A stretch of DNA of 64,000 nt from UBA6663 sp044226485 (lineage in GTDB: Bacteria; Chloroflexota; Anaerolineae; Anaerolineales; UBA6663): NCBI GenBank assembly GCA_044226485.1, contig JBGAGY010000012.1, positions 62,001-126,000 on the forward strand, given 5' to 3'. Numbering within the stretch: position 1 is the first letter of the stretch; every line of letters starts with the position of its first letter. A model generated the notes under the pieces. It saw nothing but the letters and a program-made list of their open reading frames with translations. It had not been told where the DNA came from and made no database searches. Positions 52,602-61,311 of the stretch are shown piece after piece. The position numbers were made by a program, and so were the translations under genes.

Positions 52602-53474
52602 TCACGGGTGAGTGTCCAGGAAACGCGCGACGATGTCGCCGAGACCCGGGCCGACCTCTTCCTGCACGAAGTGCCCGACACCGCGCTGTCGGAGGATCTG
52701 AGCTTCAGGGAACTCGCGCGACCACGTCCTCAGTTCGTTCTCGCGGAACGCGATGTCCTTCGTGCCCCAGACGATCAGTATAGACATCGGGCGCAGCATG
52801 GCGCGCTTCGACCAGATCTCGGCCAGCCAATCCGAGGCGCCGATGATCTGGCCAGGGAACACCCAGCAGCCCTTGCGCTCGGCGGGCACGGCCAGCGGCG
52901 CCAGGTAGTGTCGGTGGATGGCCGGCGTCAATCGTCTTCGGTCGCCGTACGACTGCGGCATGACGCCGTTGACGAAGAAGTTATGGCGCTTGATGAGATG
53001 ACGCCCGATCGGCCCGCCCATCAAACCGCTGAAGCCGATGTAGTACGGATCGCGGTTGACGGGCCACAGCCAAGTGTTCAGGATCACCAGGCGTCTGACG
53101 TTTTCGGGGTGGGCGATGGCATAGGCCAGACCGGTCGGGCCGCCCCAATCCTGCACGACGAGCGTGATGTCTTTGAGGCCCAGGCGCTCGATCAGGGCCG
53201 TCAGGTTCTCGGTGTGCTGATGGGGGAGATACGACCAACCGGTCGGCTTGTCAGACAGACCGAAGCCGATATGGTCAGGCGCGATGCAGCGGAAACGTGG
53301 CGACAGCCGTTTGATCAGGTGGCGGTACAGAAAGGACCAGGTCGGGTTGCCGTGCACCATCACGATGGGCGCGCCCGCGCCCTCATCCACGTAGTGGAGA
53401 CGACCCGCCTCGACGTCGAGGTAGTGCGACGCGAAAGGGTACTCGGTGCGATCCAGCCAGCTGACGTCGGACAT
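52602..53474 (-). CDS. Haloalkane-dehalogenase-like alpha/beta hydrolase
   Basis: 290 aa. VHGNPTWSFLYRHLI carries the halide-stabilising Trp of haloalkane dehalogenases, PDHIGFGLSDKP follows, and the nucleophile is Asp in VQDWGGPTGLAYA. The catalytic acid and base lie near WGTKDIAF and GVGHFVQEE. These features match dehalogenases that hydrolyse C-Cl or C-Br bonds to alcohols, though some members are epoxide hydrolases or luciferases. It lies in a tight run of minus-strand genes (22-68 nt gaps). Confidence 0.88.
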   Translation of the reverse strand: MSDVSWLDRTEYPFASHYLDVEAGRLHYVDEGAGAPIVMVHGNPTWSFLYRHLIKRLSPRFRCIAPDHIGFGLSDKPTGWSYLPHQHTENLTALIERLGLKDITLVVQDWGGPTGLAYAIAHPENVRRLVILNTWLWPVNRDPYYIGFSGLMGGPIGRHLIKRHNFFVNGVMPQSYGDRRRLTPAIHRHYLAPLAVPAERKGCWVFPGQIIGASDWLAEIWSKRAMLRPMSILIVWGTKDIAFRENELRTWSREFPEAQILRQRGVGHFVQEEVGPGLGDIVARFLDTHP

Positions 53475-53496
53475 GGTCCCACTTGCGGCGCGACTA

Positions 53497-53883
53497 TCAG
53501 CGCCTTGACTCCACCGCCGCTGCTCGCGCCCGGTTTTCGCGGGCCTTGGCCTGCACGATCTTGCGGATCAGGCCGTAGGGCACGGGCTCGGCATACGGAA
53601 AGCGCAGCGAGCCCTTGGGCCCTTCGTACGGCCTGGTCTCGGCCGAGAGCTTGCCGCCGTCGGTGGAGCCGCCGAAGAAACCGATATGCTTCTTGAACGC
53701 CGCAAAGTGGACGAGGTTGGCGCCGAGCACGAAGGTCGGCATGCCGTACTTGATCGCCTCCGTCGCGCGCGGCGCCGCCTTCTGAACGGTTGCCCGGATC
53801 TTCTGAAGGATCGCCTGTATGTTTTCGGGGAACCCGGCGATGTAGGCGTCGATCGTGGTCGGTGTGACGAGATCAGGGCCCAT
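53497..53883 (-). CDS. DUF1801 (YdhG/YdeI-like) domain protein
   Basis: 128 aa. The segment TIDAYIAGFPENIQAILQKIRATVQKAAPRATEAIKYGMPTFVLGANLVHFAAFKKHIGFFGG is typical of the DUF1801 family, whose biochemical role is unclear. Start at the ATG at 53883, with GGGAG 5 nt upstream. It precedes the dehalogenase-like gene by 22 nt and may share its mRNA. Confidence 0.88.
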   Translation of the reverse strand: MGPDLVTPTTIDAYIAGFPENIQAILQKIRATVQKAAPRATEAIKYGMPTFVLGANLVHFAAFKKHIGFFGGSTDGGKLSAETRPYEGPKGSLRFPYAEPVPYGLIRKIVQAKARENRARAAAVESRR

Positions 53884-53951
53884 GGCGTCTCCCAGGTCGA
53901 TCTTCGGCAATATCCGGCGAGTTCCGGCTATTCCCGATATCGGCCTACCCA

Positions 53952-54827
53952 CTACACTCCAAGTTCAACCAGGTGCCTGGCGCCGTTAGTATAGCTGTTG
54001 ACGGCCTTCGGAACGCGCAGCCGTGGATCACTGTCGTAGAGCGCGCGCACGGTGTCGAACTCCGGCACGTCGCCGGCAGTCAGTTCGGCCAGACGATCGA
54101 GCAGGGCGTAATCGTTCGGCGTGAGATCCTCATCGCCGGCATCGGCCAGGCCCCAACCATCCCACGGCAGCGTCTCGACTTTGTTGAGCGAGGCCACGTC
54201 GCGGACGAAGTCGCCGCGCACGAACCACAGGCCCTTCATGTTGAAGATGCCGAAGGCATCGGGATCAGCCTTGCCCGATCGGCACATCTGCCACGCCTGA
54301 CCGCCGACGATAAAGGCATCGCGCGGGACGTCGAGCGTGTCGAACGTGATGCCCAGCCTCTCGCGCTGCAGGGCATCGAGTTGCGCATCGACCAGCACCC
54401 AGCGACTCTCGTCGGCATTCCAGTACTCGCAGACCCAGTGATCCTCGTAGTGGTTGGGCATGAAGTACGCGCCGAAGCCGCAACGCGCTCGCGCCGGGAT
54501 GCCCTGATGGCGCAGCATCGACGCCAGAAGCGTTGAGTGATCGCGGCAGTTGCCCACAAGCTTGCGTTCGACAGGCCGGGCCTCGGTGAGCGGACGCGGA
54601 TCCAGCTCCATGATCCGCTCAAGCTGGCGCGCTACCCAGCGCAACTGCACCTCAGCTTCGCGCTCGGGGCTGAGCGTCAGACCGTACTGGTTCGCCCAGA
54701 AGACGTGCACCATCAGGCCCTGGACGACGTCCCGCAGGGCGGCCACGCTCGTCGGCAGATCTTGGTAAAGGGCAACCTGGTCGCCCGGGGTCGAGATGAT
54801 GGATTGAGTGGCGAAGTAACTCAGCAT
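53952..54827 (-). CDS. Transglutaminase-like protein
   Basis: 291 aa. The catalytic triad is visible: Cys in LVGNCRDHSTLLASMLRHQGIPARARCGF, His in YEDHWVCEYW and Asp in WVLVDAQLD. Such bacterial proteins act as peptidases or in amide modification rather than as cross-linkers. Start at the ATG at 54827, 5 nt after GAGGAGG. It is followed after 68 nt by the DUF1801 gene. Confidence 0.88.
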   Translation of the reverse strand: MLSYFATQSIISTPGDQVALYQDLPTSVAALRDVVQGLMVHVFWANQYGLTLSPEREAEVQLRWVARQLERIMELDPRPLTEARPVERKLVGNCRDHSTLLASMLRHQGIPARARCGFGAYFMPNHYEDHWVCEYWNADESRWVLVDAQLDALQRERLGITFDTLDVPRDAFIVGGQAWQMCRSGKADPDAFGIFNMKGLWFVRGDFVRDVASLNKVETLPWDGWGLADAGDEDLTPNDYALLDRLAELTAGDVPEFDTVRALYDSDPRLRVPKAVNSYTNGARHLVELGV

Positions 54828-54875
54828 GAGGTCCTCCTCAACGAGGGTAAGGGGCACACTCCCGGTGTCTTCGAA

Positions 54876-54881
54876 TAAACT
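54876..54881 (+). promoter_or_regulatory. -10 box directly before the GH5 gene
   Basis: TAAACT ends 6 nt before the ATG at 54888. Confidence 0.4.
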
Positions 54882-54887
54882 TCAACC

Positions 54888-55943
54888 ATGCGACCCTTCA
54901 TTTTCGCCCGGCACCCGTTGTGGCTCGTCCTGATCCTCGCGCTCACCGCCTGCAGCAGCACGCCGCCGCCAGCCACCCAGCCGCCGTTGGCCGCCGACGC
55001 TGATGCTTTCGCGTTGACGCAGCGCCTGGGCAAAGGCGTCAATCTGGGCAACATGCTCGAAGCGCCCAACGAGGGCGATTGGGGTCTGCGCGTTGAAGCT
55101 GAAGACTTCCCTTTGATCCGCGCCGCAGGCTTTGCGCACGTGCGCGTGCCGATCCGCTGGTCCACGCACGCTGCGGCAGAGGCGCCCTACACGATCGATC
55201 CCGAGTTCTTCGCTCGCATCGATTGGGTCGTCGATCAGGCGCTTGCCAACGACCTGGCCGTCGTGCTCAACGTCCACCACTACGACGAGCTGTATGCCGA
55301 ACCGACAGTCCATGACGACCGCTTCGTCGCGATCTGGACCCAGATCGCCGAGCGCTATCAGGATCGGCCGCCCGAGTTGCTCTTCGAGTTCCTCAACGAG
55401 CCGCACGATGCGCTCGGCGCCGCGCGCTGGAACCGCATCTTCGCCAAGACCCTGGCCGCCGTCCGCGCCACCAACCCGACCCGCGGAGTCGTGGTCGGGC
55501 CTGTCGAGTGGAACAGCTTCGCGCGGCTCGATGAGCTCGAGTTGCCCGAGGACGACACACATCTGATCGCGACGTTCCACTACTACCTGCCCTTTGAGTT
55601 CACACATCAAGGCGCCGAGTGGGCGCCCGGTAGCGACGCCTGGCTCGGCCGCACCTGGAGCGGCGAAGGCCTGGATGCTTCGGATGTCGACGCTCACTTC
55701 GACCAGGCCGCCAACTGGGCCGCCGATCATCATCGGCCGCTGTACCTGGGCGAGTTCGGCGCGTACAGCAAGGCCGACATGGAGTCGCGCGCACGTTGGA
55801 CGGCCTACGTGGCCCGCGCGGCCGAGTCCCGCGGCATGGCCTGGGCCTACTGGGAATTCGCTTCGGGCTTCGGCGTCTACGACCCCACCGCCAAGGCCTG
55901 GCGTGATCCGCTGCTCAAAGCCCTCTTCCCACCCTCGCCCTGA
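54888..55943 (+). CDS. Glycoside hydrolase family 5 lipoprotein (cellulase-like)
   Basis: 351 aa. A lipoprotein signal ends in LTAC (about Cys22), then a short Pro/Ala linker. The GH5 barrel has GKGVNLGNMLEAP, VRVPIRW, the acid/base Glu171 in FEFLNEPHDAL and the nucleophile Glu289 in LGEFGAYSK. It would cut beta-1,4-glucans or mannans at the outer membrane-facing side. It stands alone, divergent from the transglutaminase gene. No ribosome-binding site is seen; a -10-like box 6 nt upstream suggests a leaderless mRNA. Confidence 0.92.
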   Translation: MRPFIFARHPLWLVLILALTACSSTPPPATQPPLAADADAFALTQRLGKGVNLGNMLEAPNEGDWGLRVEAEDFPLIRAAGFAHVRVPIRWSTHAAAEAPYTIDPEFFARIDWVVDQALANDLAVVLNVHHYDELYAEPTVHDDRFVAIWTQIAERYQDRPPELLFEFLNEPHDALGAARWNRIFAKTLAAVRATNPTRGVVVGPVEWNSFARLDELELPEDDTHLIATFHYYLPFEFTHQGAEWAPGSDAWLGRTWSGEGLDASDVDAHFDQAANWAADHHRPLYLGEFGAYSKADMESRARWTAYVARAAESRGMAWAYWEFASGFGVYDPTAKAWRDPLLKALFPPSP

Positions 55944-55983
55944 GCGTTGCGGCACTACCTGCCTCAATTGACGCGCCTCTCTG

Positions 55984-56017
55984 GACCATCCGGTGCAGGC
56001 CGCTGCACCGGATGGTC
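55984..56017 (+). terminator. Hairpin after the GH5 gene
   Basis: Arms 55984-55998 and 56003-56017 pair perfectly over 15 bp with a 4-nt loop, but no T-run follows. The rest of the gap to 56267 holds a second hairpin (about 56219-56250) that lies just upstream of the next gene's ribosome-binding site, and nothing coding. Confidence 0.6.
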
Positions 56018-56267
56018 AGACGCCGGGTCGGGAAAACTGCGGGACGGGCTCAACCCATTGGGCACGCGTCACTCGACAGCGTCGACCAGCCTCCACGCCC
56101 AAAATCCGACACCCCTCGTCTGAATAAATCTGCCGTAGACGGCCTTCGTACGATCAATCTGTAAACCAAATCCCTGTTCGGTTAGTGGACGGTTAGTTCC
56201 GCCCGCGCCACCCCGCAGGCTGACCACGGGATCATCCGTGGCTGGTCAGCACGTCACGGAGGGCCGC

Positions 56268-57803
56268 ATGCGACTTCGTATCCGATACGTGACACACCTG
56301 CTGTTCGCGCTGTTGCTTGGGATCTCTGCCAGTTATGCCGGCATTACGTATGCCGATGACCGGGCCGCACCCGCCGCCCAGGCAACCCGTACTCCGATGA
56401 CGATCGTGCTCAAGGCTGGGGACCGGCTCACGATCACGTGCCTCGGACAAATCAGCGGTTCGGGCAACACGGTGTTCTGTGACAACGCCACCGGCGCGAC
56501 CGCCACGCGAACGTCCACACCTGCGAGGATCACGCCAACGCTGGCGCGCTCGTCTACGCCCACGCGGCCGGCCGCGACGGCAACTCGCACGACCTCGGCG
56601 CCCGCGACGGCCACGGTCGCGCGCTCATCGACCCCGACGCGCCCGGCGGCGACTCCCACCCGCACGGCGCCTCCGCCCGCCTCACCCACGGCTGCGGCGC
56701 CCACCGCCACGCTCCCGGCGGCAACGGCCACGAGCGCTCCGGCCGGCGGCATCTACGACAGCGCCCCCATCGCCGCCGACATCCTGGGCACCTGCTCGGC
56801 CCAGATCCACGACCGCTATGTGGTGCGCGGGCCTGACGGTGTGCTCTACCGCACCTGGCATCCGCAGGTCGTCGACAACGGCGCAGGCGGCACGTGCACG
56901 TTCGCGCACGAGCACGGCGTGGATCCTGCGACGTCGCAGCTTCAGGGCGTCGAGCCGATCGCCTTCGACTACGTCGCGCATGTCTCCGAGCTGAACGGCA
57001 TGCCGATGCCAGAGGCGCACGAAGGCTACAAGGTGCACGTCGTCAACGCCGGTCAGATTAACGACGAGGGCCGCATCTCCCAGGTTTCTGCCCTTATGCT
57101 TTTCCATATGGGCACGGGCGGCGTCCGTCGGTATCTGGCGCCCATGCACACGCTTGCGGTTCAGGCTCAGATGCCGGATGGCTCGCGGCTGAGCGTCGCC
57201 GGCATGGCAGAGACCGGCTCGGCTGGATCGATCTGCGCGCGCGATCGCGGCGCTGTGCCGATCGGGCGCACCGTCGTGACCTTGCCGACCGTCGCCGAAA
57301 GCGCCAATGCAGGGCAGCCGTGTTCGGTGGGCAGCCCCTACGAGATCTGGCTGTTCTCGCTCTTTATCGGGCCGTCAATCAACGATCCGCTGCTGAACTT
57401 CAACGCGAGCCTCGCGGCCTTCGACCCGATCACGACGATGGACCCGAGCGACTTCACTCGCTACGTCTACACTGGTGATGCCTTCTCGCCGTCGCTCGGC
57501 GCCCCATTCCTGGATTACAACGGCTGGCGAGGGTGCAAGCGCGAGTTCTACGTAGGCAACGTAGCGCTGACCAACGACATGGCCACCACGGTGTGGACCG
57601 ACGCGCACGGACGGACCCTCTCGGGTCAACAATCTCCAGCGACGGCCATTCGCCAGGTGATGCCGTTGGGCAATGTGTTCGAGGCCAACTCGCCGCTGAG
57701 GTCGTGGCAGGTTCTCTCCATGAAGCCGGGCAGCACCGATGCTTCGTCGGTGTTCAAGCTCCAGCAGCCGACCTGCGCGCCGGGCCTCGGTGTTCGCAAC
57801 TAA
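56268..57803 (+). CDS. Secreted protein of unknown function with Thr/Pro/Ala-rich linker
   Basis: 511 aa. Start at the ATG at 56268, 5 nt after GGAGG. A signal peptide (about 1-28) is followed by a small domain and a linker of RTPTPARxTPT/SSTPTRPAAT-type repeats (about 80-165). The C-terminal 345 residues form a folded region with eight or so Cys and a TCTFAHEHGVDP segment whose two His and Glu could bind a metal. I do not recognise the family. It may be a surface enzyme or binding protein; terminator follows. Confidence 0.7.
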   Translation: MRLRIRYVTHLLFALLLGISASYAGITYADDRAAPAAQATRTPMTIVLKAGDRLTITCLGQISGSGNTVFCDNATGATATRTSTPARITPTLARSSTPTRPAATATRTTSAPATATVARSSTPTRPAATPTRTAPPPASPTAAAPTATLPAATATSAPAGGIYDSAPIAADILGTCSAQIHDRYVVRGPDGVLYRTWHPQVVDNGAGGTCTFAHEHGVDPATSQLQGVEPIAFDYVAHVSELNGMPMPEAHEGYKVHVVNAGQINDEGRISQVSALMLFHMGTGGVRRYLAPMHTLAVQAQMPDGSRLSVAGMAETGSAGSICARDRGAVPIGRTVVTLPTVAESANAGQPCSVGSPYEIWLFSLFIGPSINDPLLNFNASLAAFDPITTMDPSDFTRYVYTGDAFSPSLGAPFLDYNGWRGCKREFYVGNVALTNDMATTVWTDAHGRTLSGQQSPATAIRQVMPLGNVFEANSPLRSWQVLSMKPGSTDASSVFKLQQPTCAPGLGVRN

Positions 57804-57819
57804 GTGCGATCGATTAAGC

Positions 57820-57866
57820 AACAGCGGGGCGATGATCGATCATCGCCCCGCTGTTGTCTGTTGTTG
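57820..57866. terminator. Bidirectional terminator: perfect 36-bp palindrome
   Basis: 57820-57837 and 57838-57855 are perfectly complementary with no loop, followed by GTCTGTTGTT. It separates two convergent genes. Confidence 0.8.
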
Positions 57867-57874
57867 GGAAGGAT

Positions 57875-59134
57875 TCAACGACGCGCCGACCACTCGACCG
57901 CGAAACGACTCAACTCGATCGAGGGCTCGCGGCCTGCGGCGAGTTCGGCCACGACCTGACCGGTGCCCGGGCCGAGCGACAGGCCGAGCATGGCATGGCC
58001 GGTGGCCACGATCAGGTTGCGATGCCGGGGCGAGCGGCCGATGATCGGCACGCCGTCGGGCGTCGTCGGGCGCAGGCCGGCCCAGGTCTCGAGCACGTCG
58101 AGCGGCTCATCGAGGGCGATGTACTCGCGGACGGCCCGCTCGATGCCGGCGAGTTTTTGCGGTGACGGCGTGGTGTCGAGCGTGCTGAGCTCGAGCCGGC
58201 CGGTGATGCGCAGCCGCTCGCCCATCGGCGTGACGGCCACGCGGCGTTCGCCGAGGAGCAGGGCCTGACGCGGCATGACTGCCGGTGCCTTTGCCGTCAG
58301 GCTGTAGCCGCGGGCGGGCTGCACCGGCAACGGCAGGCCCAGGCCCCGCGCGGCGACCGGCGACCAGGCGCCCGTCGCGAGCACCACGCACTCGGCTTCA
58401 ATATCCCCGGCCGACGTGCGCACCCGCGTGACGCGATCGCCTGCCGTGTCGAAGCCCGTGACCGGCGTGTGTTCGCGCAGCTCGGCACCATGGCCTCGAG
58501 CCCAATCCGCAATCGCGCGCAGGAAGCGGCCGGGATCCAGCGAAGCGTCGCCCGTGAAGTGCACGCCGCCGATCACGTCGGCCCTCGCGGCCGGCTCGCG
58601 CTCGTGCACGGCCTTCGCATCGAGCGCCTCGGCCGGCAGGCCGTGACGATGCAGCAACTCGGCCTCGTGGCGCCCGCCGGCGAACGCCTTCTCCGTCTTA
58701 TAGAGGAACAACAATCCGCTCGGGCTGTAGACGCAATCGAAGCGTTCCTCAGCGATCATGCGCGCGACGTTCGCGGCACTGAGCAGGCCCAGGGCCTTGA
58801 GGGCCGGGATCGCGCTCGCGACGTTGGCTTCGCTGCAGGCGCCTGCGAACGTCAGCAGCCACGACAGATACGCGGGATCGACACTCACGCGCATGCCGAA
58901 GGGGCTGTTCTGCGGATCGAGCATCCAGCCGAGCGCGGTGCCGATGATGCCGGGCGCGGCCAGCGGCACGATGTGGCTTGGCACGATGTGCCCGGCATTG
59001 CCCGCTGAGCTCCCGGCGGCTACCGCCTTCTGGTCGATCACGGTCACGCCGCGGCCGGCCTTGAGCAGGTAGTACGCCGTGCTCAGCCCGATCGCACCGC
59101 CGCCGATGACGAGGACGTCTGTCTTGAGGGTCAT
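57875..59134 (-). CDS. DadA-family FAD amino-acid dehydrogenase, probably D-hydroxyproline dehydrogenase
   Basis: 419 aa. FAD motif DVLVIGGGAIGLSTAYYLLKAG, then SSAGNAGHIVPSHIVPLAAPG (typical of DadA-type enzymes), and a C-terminal WAGLRPTTPDGVPIIGR and GHAMLGLSLGPGTGQVVAEL. It oxidises a D-amino acid, passing electrons to the respiratory chain. The upstream genes code a two-Cys hydroxyproline epimerase and a DapA-like protein, so its substrate is probably cis-4-hydroxy-D-proline. Start at 59134. A long family D repeat lies between it and the epimerase gene. Confidence 0.87.
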   Translation of the reverse strand: MTLKTDVLVIGGGAIGLSTAYYLLKAGRGVTVIDQKAVAAGSSAGNAGHIVPSHIVPLAAPGIIGTALGWMLDPQNSPFGMRVSVDPAYLSWLLTFAGACSEANVASAIPALKALGLLSAANVARMIAEERFDCVYSPSGLLFLYKTEKAFAGGRHEAELLHRHGLPAEALDAKAVHEREPAARADVIGGVHFTGDASLDPGRFLRAIADWARGHGAELREHTPVTGFDTAGDRVTRVRTSAGDIEAECVVLATGAWSPVAARGLGLPLPVQPARGYSLTAKAPAVMPRQALLLGERRVAVTPMGERLRITGRLELSTLDTTPSPQKLAGIERAVREYIALDEPLDVLETWAGLRPTTPDGVPIIGRSPRHRNLIVATGHAMLGLSLGPGTGQVVAELAAGREPSIELSRFAVEWSARR

Positions 59135-59151
59135 AACTCTTCCGGTCATTC

Positions 59152-59270
59152 TTTAGCCACGAATTTCACGAATTTGGACGAATCGGCACGAATGAGTGCT
59201 GAATAGGCTCCTTCCAGGATTCCTTCTATTCGTGCTCATTCGTCCAAATTCGTGAAATTCGTGGCTAAAT
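59152..59270. repeat. Family D inverted pair, 32-bp perfect arms
   Basis: Arms 59152-59183 and 59239-59270 are perfectly complementary over 32 bp, with further weaker pairing inward. ACGAAT words recur every 9-10 nt. The right arm covers the stop codon of the epimerase gene (59265-59267). Confidence 0.95.
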
Positions 59271-60218
59271 CTTCGTTTGAATGCCTGACCTAAAGGGATC
59301 GCGCGGGTCGATGAGCAGCGCGCCTTCAGCCGTGACGAAAGCCTCGCCCGTGATGGTGGGCACGACCTGGCCATCGACGATCTCCACACAGCCCTCGAAG
59401 ACGCTTCCGATCACGCTCTCCTGCCGCCAGGTCTGGCCCGGCGTGATCGTGCCGTCGGCGAGCAGGCAGGCGAGCTTGGCGCTGGTGCCGGTGCCGCACG
59501 GCGACCGGTCGTAGGCCTTGCCCGGGCAGAGCACGAAGCTGCGGCTGTCGGCCGTCGGTGTGAGCGCGAACAACTCGACGTGGTCGATCACGGCGCCGCC
59601 ATCGCCCTGCAGGCCGCGAGCCGTGTAGGCCTCGCGCAAGCGCCAGGCGAAATCGGTGAGCGCTTCGAGGTTGTCGGGCGCGACCACCAGGCCGTGGTCA
59701 TGGCACAGGAAGAACCAGTTGCCGCCCCAGGCGACGTCGCCATGCACGACGCGGCCATCGATCTCGATCGGCACGTGCGCGACAAGCCGATACGCCGGCA
59801 CATTGCGCACTGAGACCCGGCTCGCCGGGCCGTCGCCATCGGCTGGATGCAGCGTGGCTTCGACCACGCCCACCGGCGTTTCGATCCGCACCGGCCCGGG
59901 CGTCAGCCGTCCACGATACGCGAGCGACGCAACGACGCCGATCGTGCCATGCCCGCACATCCCGAGGTAGCCGACGTTGTTGAAATAGATCACGCCGAAC
60001 GCGCAGGTCGGGTCCGCCGGCGGCACGAGGCAGGCGCCGACCAGCACATCCGAGCCGCGTGGCTCGTTGATCACTGCGGTGCGCAGATCGTCATGCTCGC
60101 TGCGCAGGCGCTCGAGTTGCTCGGCGACCGATCCGCCGCCCAGATCGAACGGCAGCGCTTCGATCAGGCGCGTCGGTTCGCCGGCAGTGTGTGAGTCGAG
60201 GTAAGGGACTCGCTGCAT
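59265..60218 (-). CDS. Proline-racemase-family protein, probably 4-hydroxyproline 2-epimerase
   Basis: 317 aa. Both catalytic Cys are present: MCGHGTIG (about Cys88) and DRSPCGTGTSAK (about Cys237). Two Cys mark epimerases; trans-3-hydroxyproline dehydratases have Thr at the second site. It converts trans-4-hydroxy-L-proline to cis-4-hydroxy-D-proline. The DadA-like and DapA-like genes on either side complete the known route, so the assignment is strong. The final codon and stop lie in a dispersed repeat. The start fits SHTAGEPTRLI near the N-terminus. Confidence 0.9.
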   Translation of the reverse strand: MQRVPYLDSHTAGEPTRLIEALPFDLGGGSVAEQLERLRSEHDDLRTAVINEPRGSDVLVGACLVPPADPTCAFGVIYFNNVGYLGMCGHGTIGVVASLAYRGRLTPGPVRIETPVGVVEATLHPADGDGPASRVSVRNVPAYRLVAHVPIEIDGRVVHGDVAWGGNWFFLCHDHGLVVAPDNLEALTDFAWRLREAYTARGLQGDGGAVIDHVELFALTPTADSRSFVLCPGKAYDRSPCGTGTSAKLACLLADGTITPGQTWRQESVIGSVFEGCVEIVDGQVVPTITGEAFVTAEGALLIDPRDPFRSGIQTKI

Positions 60219-60272
60219 AGGTGTCTGAATGACCGGGCAGGGTGAGCGTCACCGCTCTCCTGCGCCAGCGCT

Positions 60273-61148
60273 TTACGCTGTCGCTGCCTTGAAGATTTCG
60301 GCGAACGCGGCGTGGTATTCGGCCGTGAGCGGCAACAGCGGCCGGCGCGCATGACCGACGGGGATGCCCTGAAGCTCGCAGCCGGCTTTGACCTTTTGAG
60401 TGTAGTGACCGGTCTCCATGTTGCGCAGGAGCGGCAGCAGCTTCTCCATGTGGGAGCGCGCCGTGACGAAGTCGCCGGCGAGAGCGGCCTGAAGGACGTC
60501 GGCGTGCTGGCGCGGGGCCGACGAGGCGCCGCCCGCGATCCAGCTGGTGCTGCCCCACAGGAAATAGTCGAGGGCCTGATCGTCGGAGCCGCACGAGATC
60601 TGGAACCTGTCGCCGTAGCGCAGACGCATCTCGAACACGCGCGTCATCTCTCCGCTGGCTTCCTTGATCGCGACGACGTTGGCCTCCTCGGCCAGGCCGT
60701 CGAGGACGTCGTAACCGATCTCGCTGCCAGCGCGCCACGGGAAGTTGTAGAGCACGATCGGCAGCGACGTGCTCCGCGCGATTGCCTTGAAGTGCGCGAG
60801 CAGCTCGCGCTGGCTCGGGCGCGAGTAGGGCGGCACGGCGGCCATCAGGCCGTCGTAGCCGAGCTTCTCGGCGGCTTCAGTGAAGCGCAGGACGTCGCGC
60901 GTGGCCCCCGCGTTGACGCCGGCGATCAACGTCGCCCGCGTCCCGGCGCGCTCCTTGACGAACCTGAACAGGTCGAGCCGCTCCGCGTCGCTGAGCGCGT
61001 AGACCTCGCCGGTCGTCCCGCCCGGGATCAGGCCGACCACGTCGTTGTCGAGCACGAAGTCGATCAGGCGCTGGTAGACGTCGTAGTCGATCTCTTCATT
61101 TGCGTCGAAGGGTGTGACAAGCGGTGCGTAGACGCCGGTGAGTTGCAT
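60273..61148 (-). CDS. DapA-family lyase, probably pyrroline-4-hydroxy-2-carboxylate deaminase
   Basis: 291 aa. TIM barrel with GVYAPLVTPF, PGGTTGEVYALSDAER, the catalytic Tyr in IVLYNFPWRAG and the Schiff-base Lys in VVAIKEASG. Dihydrodipicolinate synthase is the parent family, but the hydroxyproline epimerase and dehydrogenase directly downstream point to the deaminase step that makes 2-oxoglutarate semialdehyde. The final semialdehyde dehydrogenase is not in the window. A ribosome-binding site AGGAG and a TATAAT box (61178-61183, minus strand) are visible. Other DapA-like reactions remain possible. Confidence 0.85.
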   Translation of the reverse strand: MQLTGVYAPLVTPFDANEEIDYDVYQRLIDFVLDNDVVGLIPGGTTGEVYALSDAERLDLFRFVKERAGTRATLIAGVNAGATRDVLRFTEAAEKLGYDGLMAAVPPYSRPSQRELLAHFKAIARSTSLPIVLYNFPWRAGSEIGYDVLDGLAEEANVVAIKEASGEMTRVFEMRLRYGDRFQISCGSDDQALDYFLWGSTSWIAGGASSAPRQHADVLQAALAGDFVTARSHMEKLLPLLRNMETGHYTQKVKAGCELQGIPVGHARRPLLPLTAEYHAAFAEIFKAATA

Positions 61149-61177
61149 GCGGTTCTCCTGTGGGCGACCGTTTCGAC

Positions 61178-61183
61178 ATTATA
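61178..61183 (-). promoter_or_regulatory. -10 box of the hydroxyproline cluster
   Basis: TATAAT on the minus strand, about 29 nt upstream of the DapA-like start, leaving a short leader with an AGGAG site. Confidence 0.55.
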
Positions 61184-61311
61184 CGATCGTGATGGCGCGG
61201 ACTTGTCTTCATGCTCAGCTGACTTCAGTGTCACCCTCCGCGGCCAGAAACTTCGGAGTGTTCTGGCATGCCACTTGCTGCGCCTGTCGGCAAGCAGCGG
61301 AGGGCCTGGCG

